A DNA stretch of 56,521 nt from contig NZ_JACSQV010000005.1 in NCBI RefSeq assembly GCF_014836445.1, forward strand, positions 167,638 to 224,158. The letters run 5' to 3'. Shown piece by piece: positions 33,915 to 43,608 of the stretch. The notes under the pieces were generated by a model that worked only from the letters and a program-made list of their open reading frames with translations, searched no databases and was not told where the DNA came from. Source of the DNA: Cellulomonas avistercoris (GTDB lineage Bacteria; Actinomycetota; Actinomycetes; Actinomycetales; Cellulomonadaceae). The position numbers were made by a program, and so were the translations under genes. The first letter of the stretch is position 1, and each line of letters opens with the position of its first letter.

Positions 33915-36662
33915 TCAGGAGTCCCCACCGGTGTTGCCGGACGTGCCGGCCGTGACGTCGTACAGCCGGTAGCGCTCGATGGCCTGGGCGGGGAGCGACG
34001 CGTCCACCTTGCCCTCCAGGACGAGCTGCTGCAGCACGCGGACGACCGTCGACGGTCCGTCGATCTTGAAGTGCCGGCGCGCCGCCGCACGCGTGTCCGA
34101 GAAGCCGAACCCGTCGGCCCCGAGCGTGGCGTAGCGACCCGGCACCCAGGCGCGCACCTGGTCGGCCACGAGGTGGTCGAAGTCCGTCGTGGCGACGAAC
34201 GGCCCCTCGGCACCCTGCAGCTTCTGCGTCAGGTACGGCGTGCGGATCCCGTCGCCCGGGTGCAGGAACGCCTGCTGCTCGGCGGCGAGCGCCTCACGAC
34301 GCAGCTCGTTCCAGCTCGTCACCGACCAGACCGCGGCACGCACGCCCCAGTCCTCGGCCAGCAGGTGCTGCGCCTCGAGCGCCCACGGCACCGCGACGCC
34401 CGACGCGAGGATCTGGGCGCGCGGCCCGTCGCCCTGCGCCGGCGCGATCAGGTGGATCCCCTTGAGGATCCCCTCGACGTCGACGCCCTCCGGCTCGGCC
34501 GGCTGGACCATCGGCTCGTTGTAGACCGTCAGGTAGTAGATGACGTCCTTGTCGCGGCCGTCCGCCGTCTCGCCGTACATGCGCTCGATGCCGTCGCGCA
34601 CGATGTGGCGGATCTCGTAGCCGTACGCCGGGTCGTAGTGCACGACGTGCGGCATGGTGCCCGCGAGCAGCGGCGAGTGGCCGTCGGCGTGCTGCAGCCC
34701 CTCGCCCGTGAGCGTGGTCCGCCCCGCGGTGGCGCCGATGAGGAACCCGCGCGCCATCTGGTCACCGGCGGCCCAGAACTGGTCGCCGGTGCGCTGGAAC
34801 CCGAACATCGAGTAGTAGAAGTAGAACGGGACGAGCGGCTCGCCGTGCGTCGCGTAGGAGGTGCCCACCGACTGGAACGCGGCCGCGGAACCGGCCTCGT
34901 TGATGCCGGTGTGCATGATCTGCCCGGCCTCGGACTCCTTGTACGAGAGCATGAGCTCACGGTCCACGGCCATGTAGTTCTGGCCGTTGGTGTTGAAGAT
35001 CTTCGCGCTCGGGAAGATCGAGTCCAGGCCGAAGGTGCGCGCCTCGTCGGGGATGATCGGCACCAGGCGGTGGCCGAACTCCTTGTCCTTGACGAGGTCC
35101 TTGAACAGGCGCACGAGCGCCATGGTCGTGGCGACCTCCTGCGTGCCCGAGCCCTTGGCCAGGCCCTCGTAGACCTTGTCGCCCGGGAGCGTGAGCTTCG
35201 TGTGCTCGGTGCGACGCTCGGGGACGAACCCGCCGAGCTGGCGCCGGCGCTCGAGCATGTAGCGGATCGCCTCGTCCTCGGGCCCCGGGTGGAAGTAGGG
35301 CGGCAGGTACGGGTCGGCCTCGAGCTGCTCGTCCGTGATCGGGATGTGCAGCGAGTCGCGCAGCGTCTTGAGCTGGTCGAGCTTGAGCTTCTTCATCTGG
35401 TGCGTCGCGTTGCGACCGGCGAAGCCCGAGCCCAGGCCGTAGCCCTTGATCGTGTGCGCGAGGATCACGGTCGGCTGACCGGTGTGCTCACGGGCCGCCT
35501 TGTAGGCCGCGTAGAGCTTGCGGTAGTCGTGCCCGCCGCGCTTGAGCGCCCAGATCTCGTCGTCGGTCATCTTCTCGACCAGCTGCTTGGTGCGCGGGTC
35601 CCGACCGAAGAAGTGCTCGCGGATGAACGCGCCGTTCTCGGCGCGGTACGTCTGGAAGTCGCCGTCGGGCGTCGTGTTCATCAGGTGGACCAGCGCGCGG
35701 TCCTTGTCGGCGTTGAGCAGCGTGTCCCACTCGCGGCCCCAGATGACCTTGATGACGTTCCAGCCCGCACCGCGGAACTGGGCCTCGAGCTCCTGGATGA
35801 TCTTGCCGTTGCCGCGGACCGGGCCGTCGAGACGCTGCAGGTTGCAGTTGACGACGAACGTGAGGTTGTCCAGGCCCTGCTGCGCGGCGTGCTGGAGCAT
35901 GCCGCGCGACTCGGGCTCGTCCATCTCGCCGTCGCCGAGGTACGCCCAGACGTCCTGCTGGCTGGTGTCCTTGATCCCGCGGTTGTGCAGGTACTTGTTC
36001 GTCCACGCCTGGTAGATGGCCGAGGCCGGGCCGAGGCCCATCGAGACCGTGGGGAACTCCCACAGCTCGGGTGCCAGCCGCGGGTGGGGGTACGACGGCA
36101 GCCCGCCGCCGGGGTGGGACATCTCCTGGCGGAACCCGTCGAGCTGGTGCTCGGAGAGCCGGCCCTCGAGGAACGCCCGCGCGTAGACGCCCGGGGACGC
36201 GTGACCCTGGAAGTAGACCTGGTCACCGCCGCCCGGGTGGTCCTTGCCGCGGAAGAAGTGGTTGAGGCCGACCTCGGTCAGCGTCGCGACGGACGCGTAC
36301 GACGAGATGTGCCCGCCGACGGCCACGCCGGGCCGCTGGGCGCGCGTCACCATGACGGCCGCGTTCCAGCGGATCCACGACCGGTAGCGGCGCTCCATGG
36401 CCTCGTCGCCGGGGAAGTACGGCTCGTTGTGCACCGCGATGGTGTTCACGTACGGCGTGTTGAGCGACGCCGGGATCGCGACGTTGCGCTCGCGTGCGCG
36501 CCGCAGCAGGTTCATGAGCACGTACCGGGCCCGCGGACCGCCCTTGTCCTCGATCAGCCCGTCGAGGGACTCGAGCCACTCACCGGTCTCCTCCGGGTCG
36601 ATGTCGGGGACCTGGCTGAGCAGGCCGCCGATGAGCGGACCCGTCTCGTCGATGGAAGCCAC
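33915..36662 (-). CDS. aceE: Pyruvate dehydrogenase E1 component, homodimeric type
   Basis: This thiamine-diphosphate enzyme of about 915 residues decarboxylates pyruvate for the pyruvate dehydrogenase complex. The TPP/Mg site is [15 protein letters not shown], and family segments [17 protein letters not shown] and [16 protein letters not shown] are present. Length matches E. coli AceE. The GTG at 36662 follows AAGGAG at 5 nt; the frame is open about 100 codons further upstream without homology. Synteny with fabD, FasR, DUF3052 and AhpE matches mycobacteria. Confidence 0.95.
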   Translation of the reverse strand: MASIDETGPLIGGLLSQVPDIDPEETGEWLESLDGLIEDKGGPRARYVLMNLLRRARERNVAIPASLNTPYVNTIAVHNEPYFPGDEAMERRYRSWIRWNAAVMVTRAQRPGVAVGGHISSYASVATLTEVGLNHFFRGKDHPGGGDQVYFQGHASPGVYARAFLEGRLSEHQLDGFRQEMSHPGGGLPSYPHPRLAPELWEFPTVSMGLGPASAIYQAWTNKYLHNRGIKDTSQQDVWAYLGDGEMDEPESRGMLQHAAQQGLDNLTFVVNCNLQRLDGPVRGNGKIIQELEAQFRGAGWNVIKVIWGREWDTLLNADKDRALVHLMNTTPDGDFQTYRAENGAFIREHFFGRDPRTKQLVEKMTDDEIWALKRGGHDYRKLYAAYKAAREHTGQPTVILAHTIKGYGLGSGFAGRNATHQMKKLKLDQLKTLRDSLHIPITDEQLEADPYLPPYFHPGPEDEAIRYMLERRRQLGGFVPERRTEHTKLTLPGDKVYEGLAKGSGTQEVATTMALVRLFKDLVKDKEFGHRLVPIIPDEARTFGLDSIFPSAKIFNTNGQNYMAVDRELMLSYKESEAGQIMHTGINEAGSAAAFQSVGTSYATHGEPLVPFYFYYSMFGFQRTGDQFWAAGDQMARGFLIGATAGRTTLTGEGLQHADGHSPLLAGTMPHVVHYDPAYGYEIRHIVRDGIERMYGETADGRDKDVIYYLTVYNEPMVQPAEPEGVDVEGILKGIHLIAPAQGDGPRAQILASGVAVPWALEAQHLLAEDWGVRAAVWSVTSWNELRREALAAEQQAFLHPGDGIRTPYLTQKLQGAEGPFVATTDFDHLVADQVRAWVPGRYATLGADGFGFSDTRAAARRHFKIDGPSTVVRVLQQLVLEGKVDASLPAQAIERYRLYDVTAGTSGNTGGDS

Positions 36663-36964
36663 CGGTGCTCCTTCGCGTCTCGTGCGCGCCCGGCGCCTCG
36701 TGGCGCCCCAGCACGCTCCAGTGCCTGCAGCCGGCGACCAGCGCGTGGTGAGCGGGTGCGGTTGCGGGTAGTTGCACCATTCTCGGTCCGTCGGGGGCCG
36801 AAAGTCACACCGTGGCCCCGGTTGCGCGGCGTGACGTCCGTGACACGCGTGCCGATCCGCCTCTTGCCAGCGCCCCCTGCGCTGCGGTGGGCTAACGTGT
36901 GCCGACATCGACAGGTGGGTCCGCGAACAGTGCGGCGCACCGGGGGAGAAGGGAACGGGCCGAC
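36663..36964. promoter_or_regulatory. Divergent promoter region between aceE and DUF3052 gene
   Basis: These 302 bases hold no recognised gene. TAACGT (36893-36898) is a likely -10 for the plus-strand gene. I could not fix an aceE promoter, and its long leader could hold regulation. Confidence 0.4.
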
Positions 36965-37387
36965 GTGTCATCCACCGCGGACGACTCCGCGACGCAGGCG
37001 GTCGCCCGCCTCGGCTTCACAGCCGGGCAGGTGATCCAGGAGCTCAACTACGACGACGACGTCGACGCCGACGTCCGTACGGGGATCGAGGCCGTGACGG
37101 GCACCGAGCTCGTCGACGAGGACTACGACGACGTCACCGACGGTGCGGTCATCTGGTTCCGGCAGGACGACGGCGACCTCACCGACGCCCTGGTCGACGC
37201 GACGAGCGTGCTCGAGGACAGCGGCCCCATCTGGGTCTTCTCGCCCAAGGCGGGTCGTCCGGGTCACGTGTCGCACTCCGACATCGAGGAGGCGGCCACG
37301 ACGTCCGGGCTCCACGCGATGTCGACGTTCTCGATCGGTCCGGACTGGTCCGCGACACGTCTGTCCTCCCGAGGCCGCGGGAAGTGA
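36965..37387 (+). CDS. DUF3052 family protein
   Basis: This 140-residue acidic protein begins [17 protein letters not shown] and contains the family segment [17 protein letters not shown]. It is the equivalent of mycobacterial Rv2239c, encoded beside AhpE; function is unknown. The GTG at 36965 is chosen on homology; the frame is open 22 codons earlier. It overlaps the peroxiredoxin gene by 4 nt (GTGA). Confidence 0.85.
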   Translation: MSSTADDSATQAVARLGFTAGQVIQELNYDDDVDADVRTGIEAVTGTELVDEDYDDVTDGAVIWFRQDDGDLTDALVDATSVLEDSGPIWVFSPKAGRPGHVSHSDIEEAATTSGLHAMSTFSIGPDWSATRLSSRGRGK

Positions 37388-37857
37388 GCGGTGCGGGCGT
37401 CCCGCAGGTCGGGACGCGCGCCCCTGGGCTGACGCTCCCCGACACGCACGGCACGCCCGTCGCGCTCGCGGAGCTGCGCGGCACGCCGGTGGCGGTGGTG
37501 TTCTTCCCGTTCGCGTTCTCCGGCATCTGCACGGGTGAGCTCTGCGAGCTGCGGGACGACATCGCCGCCTTCGACGACGCCGGCGTGCGGCTGCTCGCCG
37601 TGTCCTGCGACCCGATGTTCACCCTGCGGGCGTGGTCGGAGCAGGAGCGCTTCGGGTTCGACCTGCTCTCCGACTTCTGGCCGCACGGCGAGGCGGCCCG
37701 CGCCTACGGGGTCTTCGACGAGGCCACCGGGCACGCGCTGCGTGGCTCGTTCCTCGTCGACGCCGACGGGGTGCTGCGCTGGAGCGTCGTGAACCCCCGC
37801 GGGCAGGCGCGCCCGCTGTCCGCCTACCGTCAGGCACTGGCGGCGCTGTCGGCGTGA
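37384..37857 (+). CDS. AhpE-type peroxiredoxin
   Basis: This 157-residue thioredoxin-fold peroxidase has the peroxidatic Cys49 in PFAFSGICTGE and a second cysteine, Cys54, five residues later. It reduces hydrogen peroxide and organic or fatty-acid peroxides in the cytosol. It is translationally coupled to the DUF3052 gene, as in mycobacteria. The reducing partner is not encoded here. Confidence 0.9.
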   Translation: MSGAGVPQVGTRAPGLTLPDTHGTPVALAELRGTPVAVVFFPFAFSGICTGELCELRDDIAAFDDAGVRLLAVSCDPMFTLRAWSEQERFGFDLLSDFWPHGEAARAYGVFDEATGHALRGSFLVDADGVLRWSVVNPRGQARPLSAYRQALAALSA

Positions 37858-37889
37858 TGCCCGCCGTGAGGCGTGACGTGATGCGTGGG

Positions 37890-37963
37890 TGGGCCCGGCC
37901 GGTCTCGAACCGGCGACCTCCGCGGTGTAAGCGCGGCGCTCTGACCAACTGAGCTACAGGCCC
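37890..37963 (-). tRNA. tRNA-Val (TAC)
   Basis: This complete 74-nt cloverleaf on the minus strand has acceptor GGGCCTG pairing with CGGGCCC through one G-T wobble. The discriminator is A, the anticodon loop CTTACAC reads TAC, and the T-arm is GGTTCGAGACC. CCA is not encoded. Confidence 0.96.
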
Positions 37964-38050
37964 TTGCGGTCGGTCAGCCTACCGGCGCGCCGGTGACCGT
38001 TGGCACGTCCGCCGCCACCCGGTCGCGGGCGGACGCAGGCGGTCGCGCCG

Positions 38051-38056
38051 TAGGCT
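38051..38056 (+). promoter_or_regulatory. -10 box of leaderless dehydrogenase promoter
   Basis: TAGGCT ends 6 nt before the GTG at 38063, with no ribosome site. Confidence 0.5.
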
Positions 38057-38062
38057 TCCGGT

Positions 38063-39112
38063 GTGCGAGCCACCGTCATCCACGGCCCCCACGACGTGCG
38101 CGTCGAGCAGGTGCCCGACCCCGTCGTCCAGCGCCCCACCGACGCCGTCGTCCGCGTCGTCGCGACCTGCGTGTGCGGCTCCGACCTGTGGGGCTACCGC
38201 GGCGTGCGGGACCCGGGCGAGCCGCACCGGACGGGTCACGAGTTCGTGGGCGTCGTCGAGGAGGTCGGCGCCGACGTCCGGCGGGTGGGCGTGGGTGACT
38301 TCGTCGTCGCACCGTTCTCGATCAGCGACGGCACGTGCGTGCACTGCCGCGACGGCGTGCACACGTCGTGCGAGCAGGTCGCGTGGTGGGGGTCGCCGGA
38401 CCACGAGGGCATCCCGTCGGACGGTGCGCAGGGCGAGTACGTGCGCGTGCCGCTGGCCGACGGCACCCTCGTCGTGGCCCCCGAGCACCCCGACGCCGCG
38501 CTGCTGCCGCACGTGCTGACGCTCACCGACGTCCTGGGCACCGGCCACCACGCGGCGCTGTCCGCGGGCGTCCGGGCCGGCTCGGTCGTCGCGGTCGTCG
38601 GTGACGGCGCCGTCGGCCTGTGCGGCATCATCGCCGCGCGCCGCCTCGGCGCCGAGCGGATCGTCGCGTTCTCCCGCAACCCCGCACGCCAGGCCCTCGC
38701 GCGGCGGTTCGGCGCGACCGACGTGGTGACCGAGCGCGGCGACGAGGGGGCGGCGGCCGTCGTCGACCTGCTCGGCGGCGTCGGACCCCACGGCGTGCTG
38801 GAGTGCGTGGGCACCCGGGAGTCGATGGCCCAGGCGCTGGCCACGGTGCGACCGGGCGGGCGCGTCGGGTTCGTGGGGGTCCCTGCCGGGGGGCCGGAGC
38901 TGTCCGTGCAGACGATGTTCTCCGCCAACAAGGGCGTCGTCGGCGGCGTCGCCCCGGTGCGCGGCTACATCGAGGGGCTGCTGCCGGACGTGTGGGCCGG
39001 CACCATCGAGCCCGGCCTGGTCTTCGACGCGACCTTCGGGCTCGACGACATCGCCGACGCGTACCGCGCGATGGACGAGCGCACGTGCACGAAGGCGCTC
39101 GTGCTGCCGTGA
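38063..39112 (+). CDS. Zinc-dependent alcohol dehydrogenase (MDR family)
   Basis: This 349-residue dehydrogenase has catalytic zinc ligands Cys38 (CVCGSD) and His59-Glu60 (GHEFVG). A structural-zinc loop retains only three clear cysteines (Cys92, Cys95, Cys103). The cofactor loop is GDGAVGLCG. It probably oxidises an alcohol or polyol with NAD(P); the substrate is unknown. Its stop overlaps the start of the Nif3 gene (GTGA). Confidence 0.88.
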   Translation: MRATVIHGPHDVRVEQVPDPVVQRPTDAVVRVVATCVCGSDLWGYRGVRDPGEPHRTGHEFVGVVEEVGADVRRVGVGDFVVAPFSISDGTCVHCRDGVHTSCEQVAWWGSPDHEGIPSDGAQGEYVRVPLADGTLVVAPEHPDAALLPHVLTLTDVLGTGHHAALSAGVRAGSVVAVVGDGAVGLCGIIAARRLGAERIVAFSRNPARQALARRFGATDVVTERGDEGAAAVVDLLGGVGPHGVLECVGTRESMAQALATVRPGGRVGFVGVPAGGPELSVQTMFSANKGVVGGVAPVRGYIEGLLPDVWAGTIEPGLVFDATFGLDDIADAYRAMDERTCTKALVLP

Positions 39113-40299
39113 CCGCGACGCTCGCCGAGGTCGTCGCCGCGCTCGAGGCCCGCTACCCCCCGCGCACCGCCGAGTCCTGGGACCGCGTGGGGCTCGCGGC
39201 CGGTGACCCCGCGGCACCGGTGCGCCGCGTGCTGCTGGCGGTCGACCCGGTCGCCGCGGTCGTGGACGAGGCGCTCGCGTGGGACGCGGACCTGCTGGTC
39301 ACGCACCACCCGCTGCTGCTGCGGCCCGTCCACTCGGTCGCGGCCACGACCTACAAGGGCGCGCTGCTGCACCGGCTCGTGCGCGCGGGCTGCGGGCTCT
39401 ACACGGCGCACACCAACGCCGACGCGGCGCACGGCGGGGTGGCGGAGGCGCTCGCGGACGCCGTGGGACTGGTCGGGACCGAGCCGCTCGTCCCGGCCGA
39501 CGCGCCCGCGCTCGACAAGCACGTCGTCATGGTGCCCGTCGCCGCGGCCGACGCGCTGGTCGACGCGCTCGCGGAGGCGGGTGCCGGGCAGGTGGGCGCG
39601 TACGCGCGCTGCGCCTGGACGACGACCGGCGAGGGGACGTTCACGCCCCTGCCGGGCGCGTCGCCGGCCGTGGGTGCGGTCGGGCGCCGGGAGACGGTCG
39701 CGGAGGCGCGTGTCGAGATGGTCGCGCCGCGCCACCTGCGTGGCCGCGTCGTCGCCGCGATGCGCGCCGCCCACCCGTACGAGGAGCCGGCGTTCGACGT
39801 CCTCGAGGCGGCCGCGCTGCCGGGGCGGACGGGCCTGGGGCGGGTCGGCACGCTGCCGACGCCGCTGCCGCTGCACGCGTTCGCCGCGGCCGTCGCACGC
39901 GCCGTGCCCGCGACGGCCCAGGGCGTGCGGTACGCCGGCGACCCCGACATGCCCGTGCGGCGCGTCGCGGTGCTCGGCGGCTCGGGGGACTCGCTGTTCG
40001 ACGCCGTGCGCGCCGCCGACGTGGACGCGTACGTCACCGCGGACCTGCGCCACCACCCGGCGTCGGAGCAGCAGGAGCGCGCGGCGTTCGAGGCCGGGGA
40101 CGGTCCGCCGCGCCCGGCGCTCGTGGACCTGGCGCACTCCGCGTCCGAGTGGCTCTGGCTCCCGCGCGCCGCCGACGCGTTGCGGGCGGACCTGGCGGCC
40201 GCGGGCACTACGGTGGAGACCCGCGTCAGCACGCGGCGCACCGACCCGTGGACGGGTCACGTGCCGCAGACGTCCCCGCCGGAAGGAACCACCACGTGA
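39109..40299 (+). CDS. Nif3-like dinuclear metal centre hexameric protein
   Basis: This 396-residue NIF3/YbgI-type protein has metal-binding segments VTHHPLLL, AHTNADAAHGG and the late HSASEW. A central insert domain (roughly residues 140-250) resembles the PII-like insert of longer members. It has been linked to GTP cyclohydrolase I-like or chaperone roles, but the biochemical role is unsettled. It overlaps both neighbours by 4 nt. In mycobacteria the same gene (Rv2230c) precedes the zinc-ribbon and phosphatase genes. Confidence 0.9.
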   Translation: MTATLAEVVAALEARYPPRTAESWDRVGLAAGDPAAPVRRVLLAVDPVAAVVDEALAWDADLLVTHHPLLLRPVHSVAATTYKGALLHRLVRAGCGLYTAHTNADAAHGGVAEALADAVGLVGTEPLVPADAPALDKHVVMVPVAAADALVDALAEAGAGQVGAYARCAWTTTGEGTFTPLPGASPAVGAVGRRETVAEARVEMVAPRHLRGRVVAAMRAAHPYEEPAFDVLEAAALPGRTGLGRVGTLPTPLPLHAFAAAVARAVPATAQGVRYAGDPDMPVRRVAVLGGSGDSLFDAVRAADVDAYVTADLRHHPASEQQERAAFEAGDGPPRPALVDLAHSASEWLWLPRAADALRADLAAAGTTVETRVSTRRTDPWTGHVPQTSPPEGTTT

Positions 40300-41033
40300 C
40301 GAGCGCCCCCGCCGCAGACCAGCGCCGACTCCTCGACGTCCAGGACCTGGACACCCGCCTCTCGCAGCTCGCCCACAAGCGGCGCTCGCTGCCGGCGCTC
40401 GCGCGGATCGTCGAGCTCGACGCGCAGCTCGCGGACCTCGACTCCGCGCTCGTGACGTCCCGCACGGCGGCGTCGGACCTGCGGACCGAGCTCGCGAAGG
40501 CCGAGGCCGACGTGGCCCAGGTGCGCGGCCGCGCCGTGCGGGACCAGCAGCGTCTCGACGGCGGCCAGGTGGGTGCGAAGGACGCGCAGGCGCTGACGAG
40601 CGAGCTCGCGAGCCTCGCGGCCCGGCAGTCGCACCTCGAGGACGTCGAGCTCGAGGTCATGGAGCGCCTCGAGGCGCACGAGGCCGTGCTGCGCGACCTC
40701 GAGCAGGCGCAGGGCGCGCTCGTCGCCGACCGCGAGAAGGTCGTCGCGGAGCGCGACGCCGGGTACGCGGAGATCGACGCCGAGGCGGGCCGCGTGCGCG
40801 CCGAGCGCGAGCGCGCAGCCGACGGGCTCGACGCGGGCCTCGTCGCGCTCTACGAGCGGCTGCGTGGCCAGCTGGGCGGCAGCGGCGCCGCGGCGCTGCG
40901 CGGGACCCGGTGCGAGGGGTGCCGCCTGGAGCTGAACCCCCTGGACATCGAGGCGATCCGTGCGCGCCCGGTCGACGCCGTCGTCCGCTGCGAGGAGTGC
41001 GGCCGCATCCTGGTCCGTCTCACCGACGCCTGA
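40296..41033 (+). CDS. Coiled-coil protein with C-terminal C4 zinc ribbon
   Basis: This 245-residue protein is mostly one long coiled coil (residues about 10-190) and ends in a C4 zinc ribbon, CEGC followed by CEEC. It matches the actinobacterial Rv2229c-type family, thought to bind nucleic acid. GGAAGG precedes the GTG, which overlaps the Nif3 stop by 4 nt. Confidence 0.88.
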   Translation: MTSAPAADQRRLLDVQDLDTRLSQLAHKRRSLPALARIVELDAQLADLDSALVTSRTAASDLRTELAKAEADVAQVRGRAVRDQQRLDGGQVGAKDAQALTSELASLAARQSHLEDVELEVMERLEAHEAVLRDLEQAQGALVADREKVVAERDAGYAEIDAEAGRVRAERERAADGLDAGLVALYERLRGQLGGSGAAALRGTRCEGCRLELNPLDIEAIRARPVDAVVRCEECGRILVRLTDA

Positions 41034-41082
41034 GCGGGTCCGCCGGCTGGACCCCCGGCCCCGCGGGGCGAAGACTGCGGGG

Positions 41083-41919
41083 GTGACCAGCACTCCCGCG
41101 CACGACCCCGACCGTCCCGACCGTCCCGGCGGGGCCGCTGGCGCCGGGCGCTCGCCCGCCGAGCCGCTCGCAGGCGACCGCGTCGACCCTGCCGGGGCGG
41201 GGGCCGCGTCCGCGGCCCCGCAGGCCGGGCGGCGGCGTGCCGTGCGCCCGTCGGGGACGGCCCCGCGGTTCGACGACGACGAGCCCACGACGGTCGTCCT
41301 GGTGCGCCACGGGCAGACCACGATGACCGTCTCGCGCGGGTACTCGGGCTCCTCGGAGCCGGGACCGCCGCTCGACGAGGTCGGACGCACGCAGGCGGCC
41401 GCGGCTGCCGCGCTGGTCCACCGCGTCGGGCACGACCTGTGGGGCGACGTCGACGACCCGAGCGAGATCGTCGCCTCGCCCATGGTGCGGACGCAGGAGA
41501 CCGCGGCGGTCATGGCGGCCCGGCTGGGGTTGCCGGTGCGGACCGACGCTGCGTTCCAGGAGGCCGACTTCGGGCAGTGGCAGGGGCTGACGGCCGAGCA
41601 GATCGAGGAGCGCTGGCCGGGGCTGCTCGAGCCGTGGCACACCGACGGGCACCTGCGCCCGCCCGGCGGCGAGTCCATCGCGGACGTCGGCGTGCGGCTG
41701 CGCCGCGGGCTGGACGCGCTGCGCGAGGGCGGCCCCCGCACGGTGGTCGTGGTGTCGCACGCCGTCGCGATCCGTGCGGCGCTCGGCGTGACGATGGGCG
41801 CCCACCCCGGGACCTGGAGCCAGCTGCGGGTCGCGCCCGCGTCGGTGAGCATCGTGCGGCTCTTCGCGGACCGTCGCGACGAGATCGCGGTCGCGGGTGC
41901 GCCCAGCGAGGGCTGGTGA
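41083..41919 (+). CDS. Histidine phosphatase (phosphoglycerate mutase-like) with disordered N-terminus
   Basis: This protein of about 278 residues has a low-complexity Pro/Gly/Ala leader of roughly 68 residues. The phosphatase domain has LVRHGQTT with the phospho-accepting His, ASPMVRTQETA, EADFGQWQG and VVSHAVAIRA. In mycobacteria the gene in this position (Rv2228c) fuses RNase HI to such a phosphatase; here no RNase HI domain is seen. The GTG at 41083 follows AAGACT by 6 nt, possibly leaderless. Confidence 0.85.
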   Translation: MTSTPAHDPDRPDRPGGAAGAGRSPAEPLAGDRVDPAGAGAASAAPQAGRRRAVRPSGTAPRFDDDEPTTVVLVRHGQTTMTVSRGYSGSSEPGPPLDEVGRTQAAAAAALVHRVGHDLWGDVDDPSEIVASPMVRTQETAAVMAARLGLPVRTDAAFQEADFGQWQGLTAEQIEERWPGLLEPWHTDGHLRPPGGESIADVGVRLRRGLDALREGGPRTVVVVSHAVAIRAALGVTMGAHPGTWSQLRVAPASVSIVRLFADRRDEIAVAGAPSEGW

Positions 41920-41954
41920 CGCGGCAGCACTGAGGGCCCCGACGGCCCGCAGGC

Positions 41955-42737
41955 CTAGGTGACGACGAGCGAGAGCGTGCGGGCGCCGCGGCGCGGCGCC
42001 GGGGCGAGCTCCACGGCGTGCAGCGCGTCGCCGACCAGGGCGCTCGCGGCGTGCGCGAGCTCGTCGGCGTCGCGCGGCTCGCGACCGCGGCGCGTCACGA
42101 GGTGGTGCGTCAGGACGCCGCGTGTGTGCTTGGCGTGGTGCGAGACCACGGACCGTCGACCGTCGACCTCGCGCAGCACCCGCACCTCCACCCACGGCGC
42201 ACCCGTCGGGGGCGTCCACGCGGCGCGGTAGGTCGCGGACCGGCAGTCGACCACGAGGTCGTCGGCGGCACGTGCGGCGAGCTCGACGCCCAGCGGGCCG
42301 CGCCACGCGGCGGCGAGCGGGCCGATGCCGGGCAGGTCCGTCCCCATCGACAGCCGGTACGCGGGCACGACGTCGTCCACCGTCAGGACCCCCCACAGGG
42401 CGGACACGACGCGCACGCTCGCGACGGCACGCGCCCGTGCCGCGGGCGTGAGCGCGTCGAGACCGGCCGCGCCGTACAGCACGCCGCTGTACACGCGCGA
42501 CGCCCGGGCCGCCGGTGCCGAGCGCAGCCGGACGTTGCGTGCGACCTCCTCGGCCAAGCCGGGCGAGACGCCCAGCACGTCGCACGCGTCCGGGCGGGCG
42601 CTGACGTCGACGAGCGCGTCGAGCACCTTCTCGCGCACGGGCGTCAGGCCGGGGTGGGACAGCGCCGCCAGGTCCAGCGGGGGAGCGGTGGCGGGTGCGG
42701 GCGTCTTGCCCTCGGAGGGCGGCAGGAGCACGAGCAC
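41955..42737 (-). CDS. yaaA: Peroxide stress protein YaaA (UPF0246)
   Basis: This protein of about 260 residues begins VLVLLPPSEGKTPAP, the YaaA signature, and has LYGAAGLDALTP and SMGTDLPGIG. In E. coli YaaA limits free iron and DNA damage during peroxide stress and has a DNA-binding fold. The GTG at 42737 is supported by TACCCT 6 nt upstream; a second GTG two codons later is possible. Confidence 0.9.
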   Translation of the reverse strand: MLVLLPPSEGKTPAPATAPPLDLAALSHPGLTPVREKVLDALVDVSARPDACDVLGVSPGLAEEVARNVRLRSAPAARASRVYSGVLYGAAGLDALTPAARARAVASVRVVSALWGVLTVDDVVPAYRLSMGTDLPGIGPLAAAWRGPLGVELAARAADDLVVDCRSATYRAAWTPPTGAPWVEVRVLREVDGRRSVVSHHAKHTRGVLTHHLVTRRGREPRDADELAHAASALVGDALHAVELAPAPRRGARTLSLVVT

Positions 42738-42743
42738 CGCACG

Positions 42744-42749
42744 AGGGTA
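42744..42749 (-). promoter_or_regulatory. -10 box of leaderless yaaA promoter
   Basis: TACCCT on the minus strand ends 6 nt before the GTG at 42737. Confidence 0.5.
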
Positions 42750-42791
42750 CGGTGTGCGCCCCGGGCATCCGGCGCGTGGAAGGTGTGGGAC

Positions 42792-43175
42792 GTGGCACAG
42801 GTGAAGCTGTACGGCCGCCGCTCGGTGTGGGCGGCGCGCCGCCAGGAGGTGTCCGACGCGGTCCACGGCGCGCTCGTCGCGGCGTGGGGGCTGCCGCAGG
42901 ACAAGCGGTTCCACCGCTTCCTGCTGCTCGACGACGAGGACCTCGTCGCGCCGCGCTCGCACGAGTACCTCGTGGTCGAGGTCGTGTGCTTCACGGGCCG
43001 CAGCCCCGGCGCCGTCCGCGCGCTGATCGCGGCGTTCTTCGACGATGTCGCCCCCGCGCTCGGCCTCGCGGCCGACGACCTGGAGGTCGTCGTGCTCGAG
43101 AGCCCGCCCACGCACTGGGGGATCCGGGGCGTCGCGGGCGACGAGCTGAGCCTGACGTACCGCGTCGACGTGTGA
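42792..43175 (+). CDS. Tautomerase-family protein
   Basis: This small protein of about 127 residues (VAQVKLYGRRSVWAARRQ with FHRFLLLDDEDLV) resembles the 4-oxalocrotonate tautomerase-like family of about 130 residues. The usual N-terminal catalytic proline is not evident, so activity is doubtful. GTG 42792 has GGAAGG 8 nt upstream; GTG 42783 is an alternative. It is divergent from yaaA. Confidence 0.65.
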   Translation: MAQVKLYGRRSVWAARRQEVSDAVHGALVAAWGLPQDKRFHRFLLLDDEDLVAPRSHEYLVVEVVCFTGRSPGAVRALIAAFFDDVAPALGLAADDLEVVVLESPPTHWGIRGVAGDELSLTYRVDV

Positions 43176-43181
43176 CACGGG

Positions 43182-43187
43182 TAGGCT
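43182..43187 (+). promoter_or_regulatory. -10 box of rnpB promoter
   Basis: TAGGCT lies 7 nt before the predicted 5' end of RNase P RNA. The -35 is unclear. Confidence 0.5.
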
Positions 43188-43194
43188 GACCGGC

Positions 43195-43591
<397 letters not shown>

Positions 43592-43608
43592 CCCACCCCC
43601 CGCCGGCG

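Noticed and set aside
33855..37034. 1059-codon plus-strand open frame opposite aceE
   Set aside because: Antisense shadow of a well-conserved gene.
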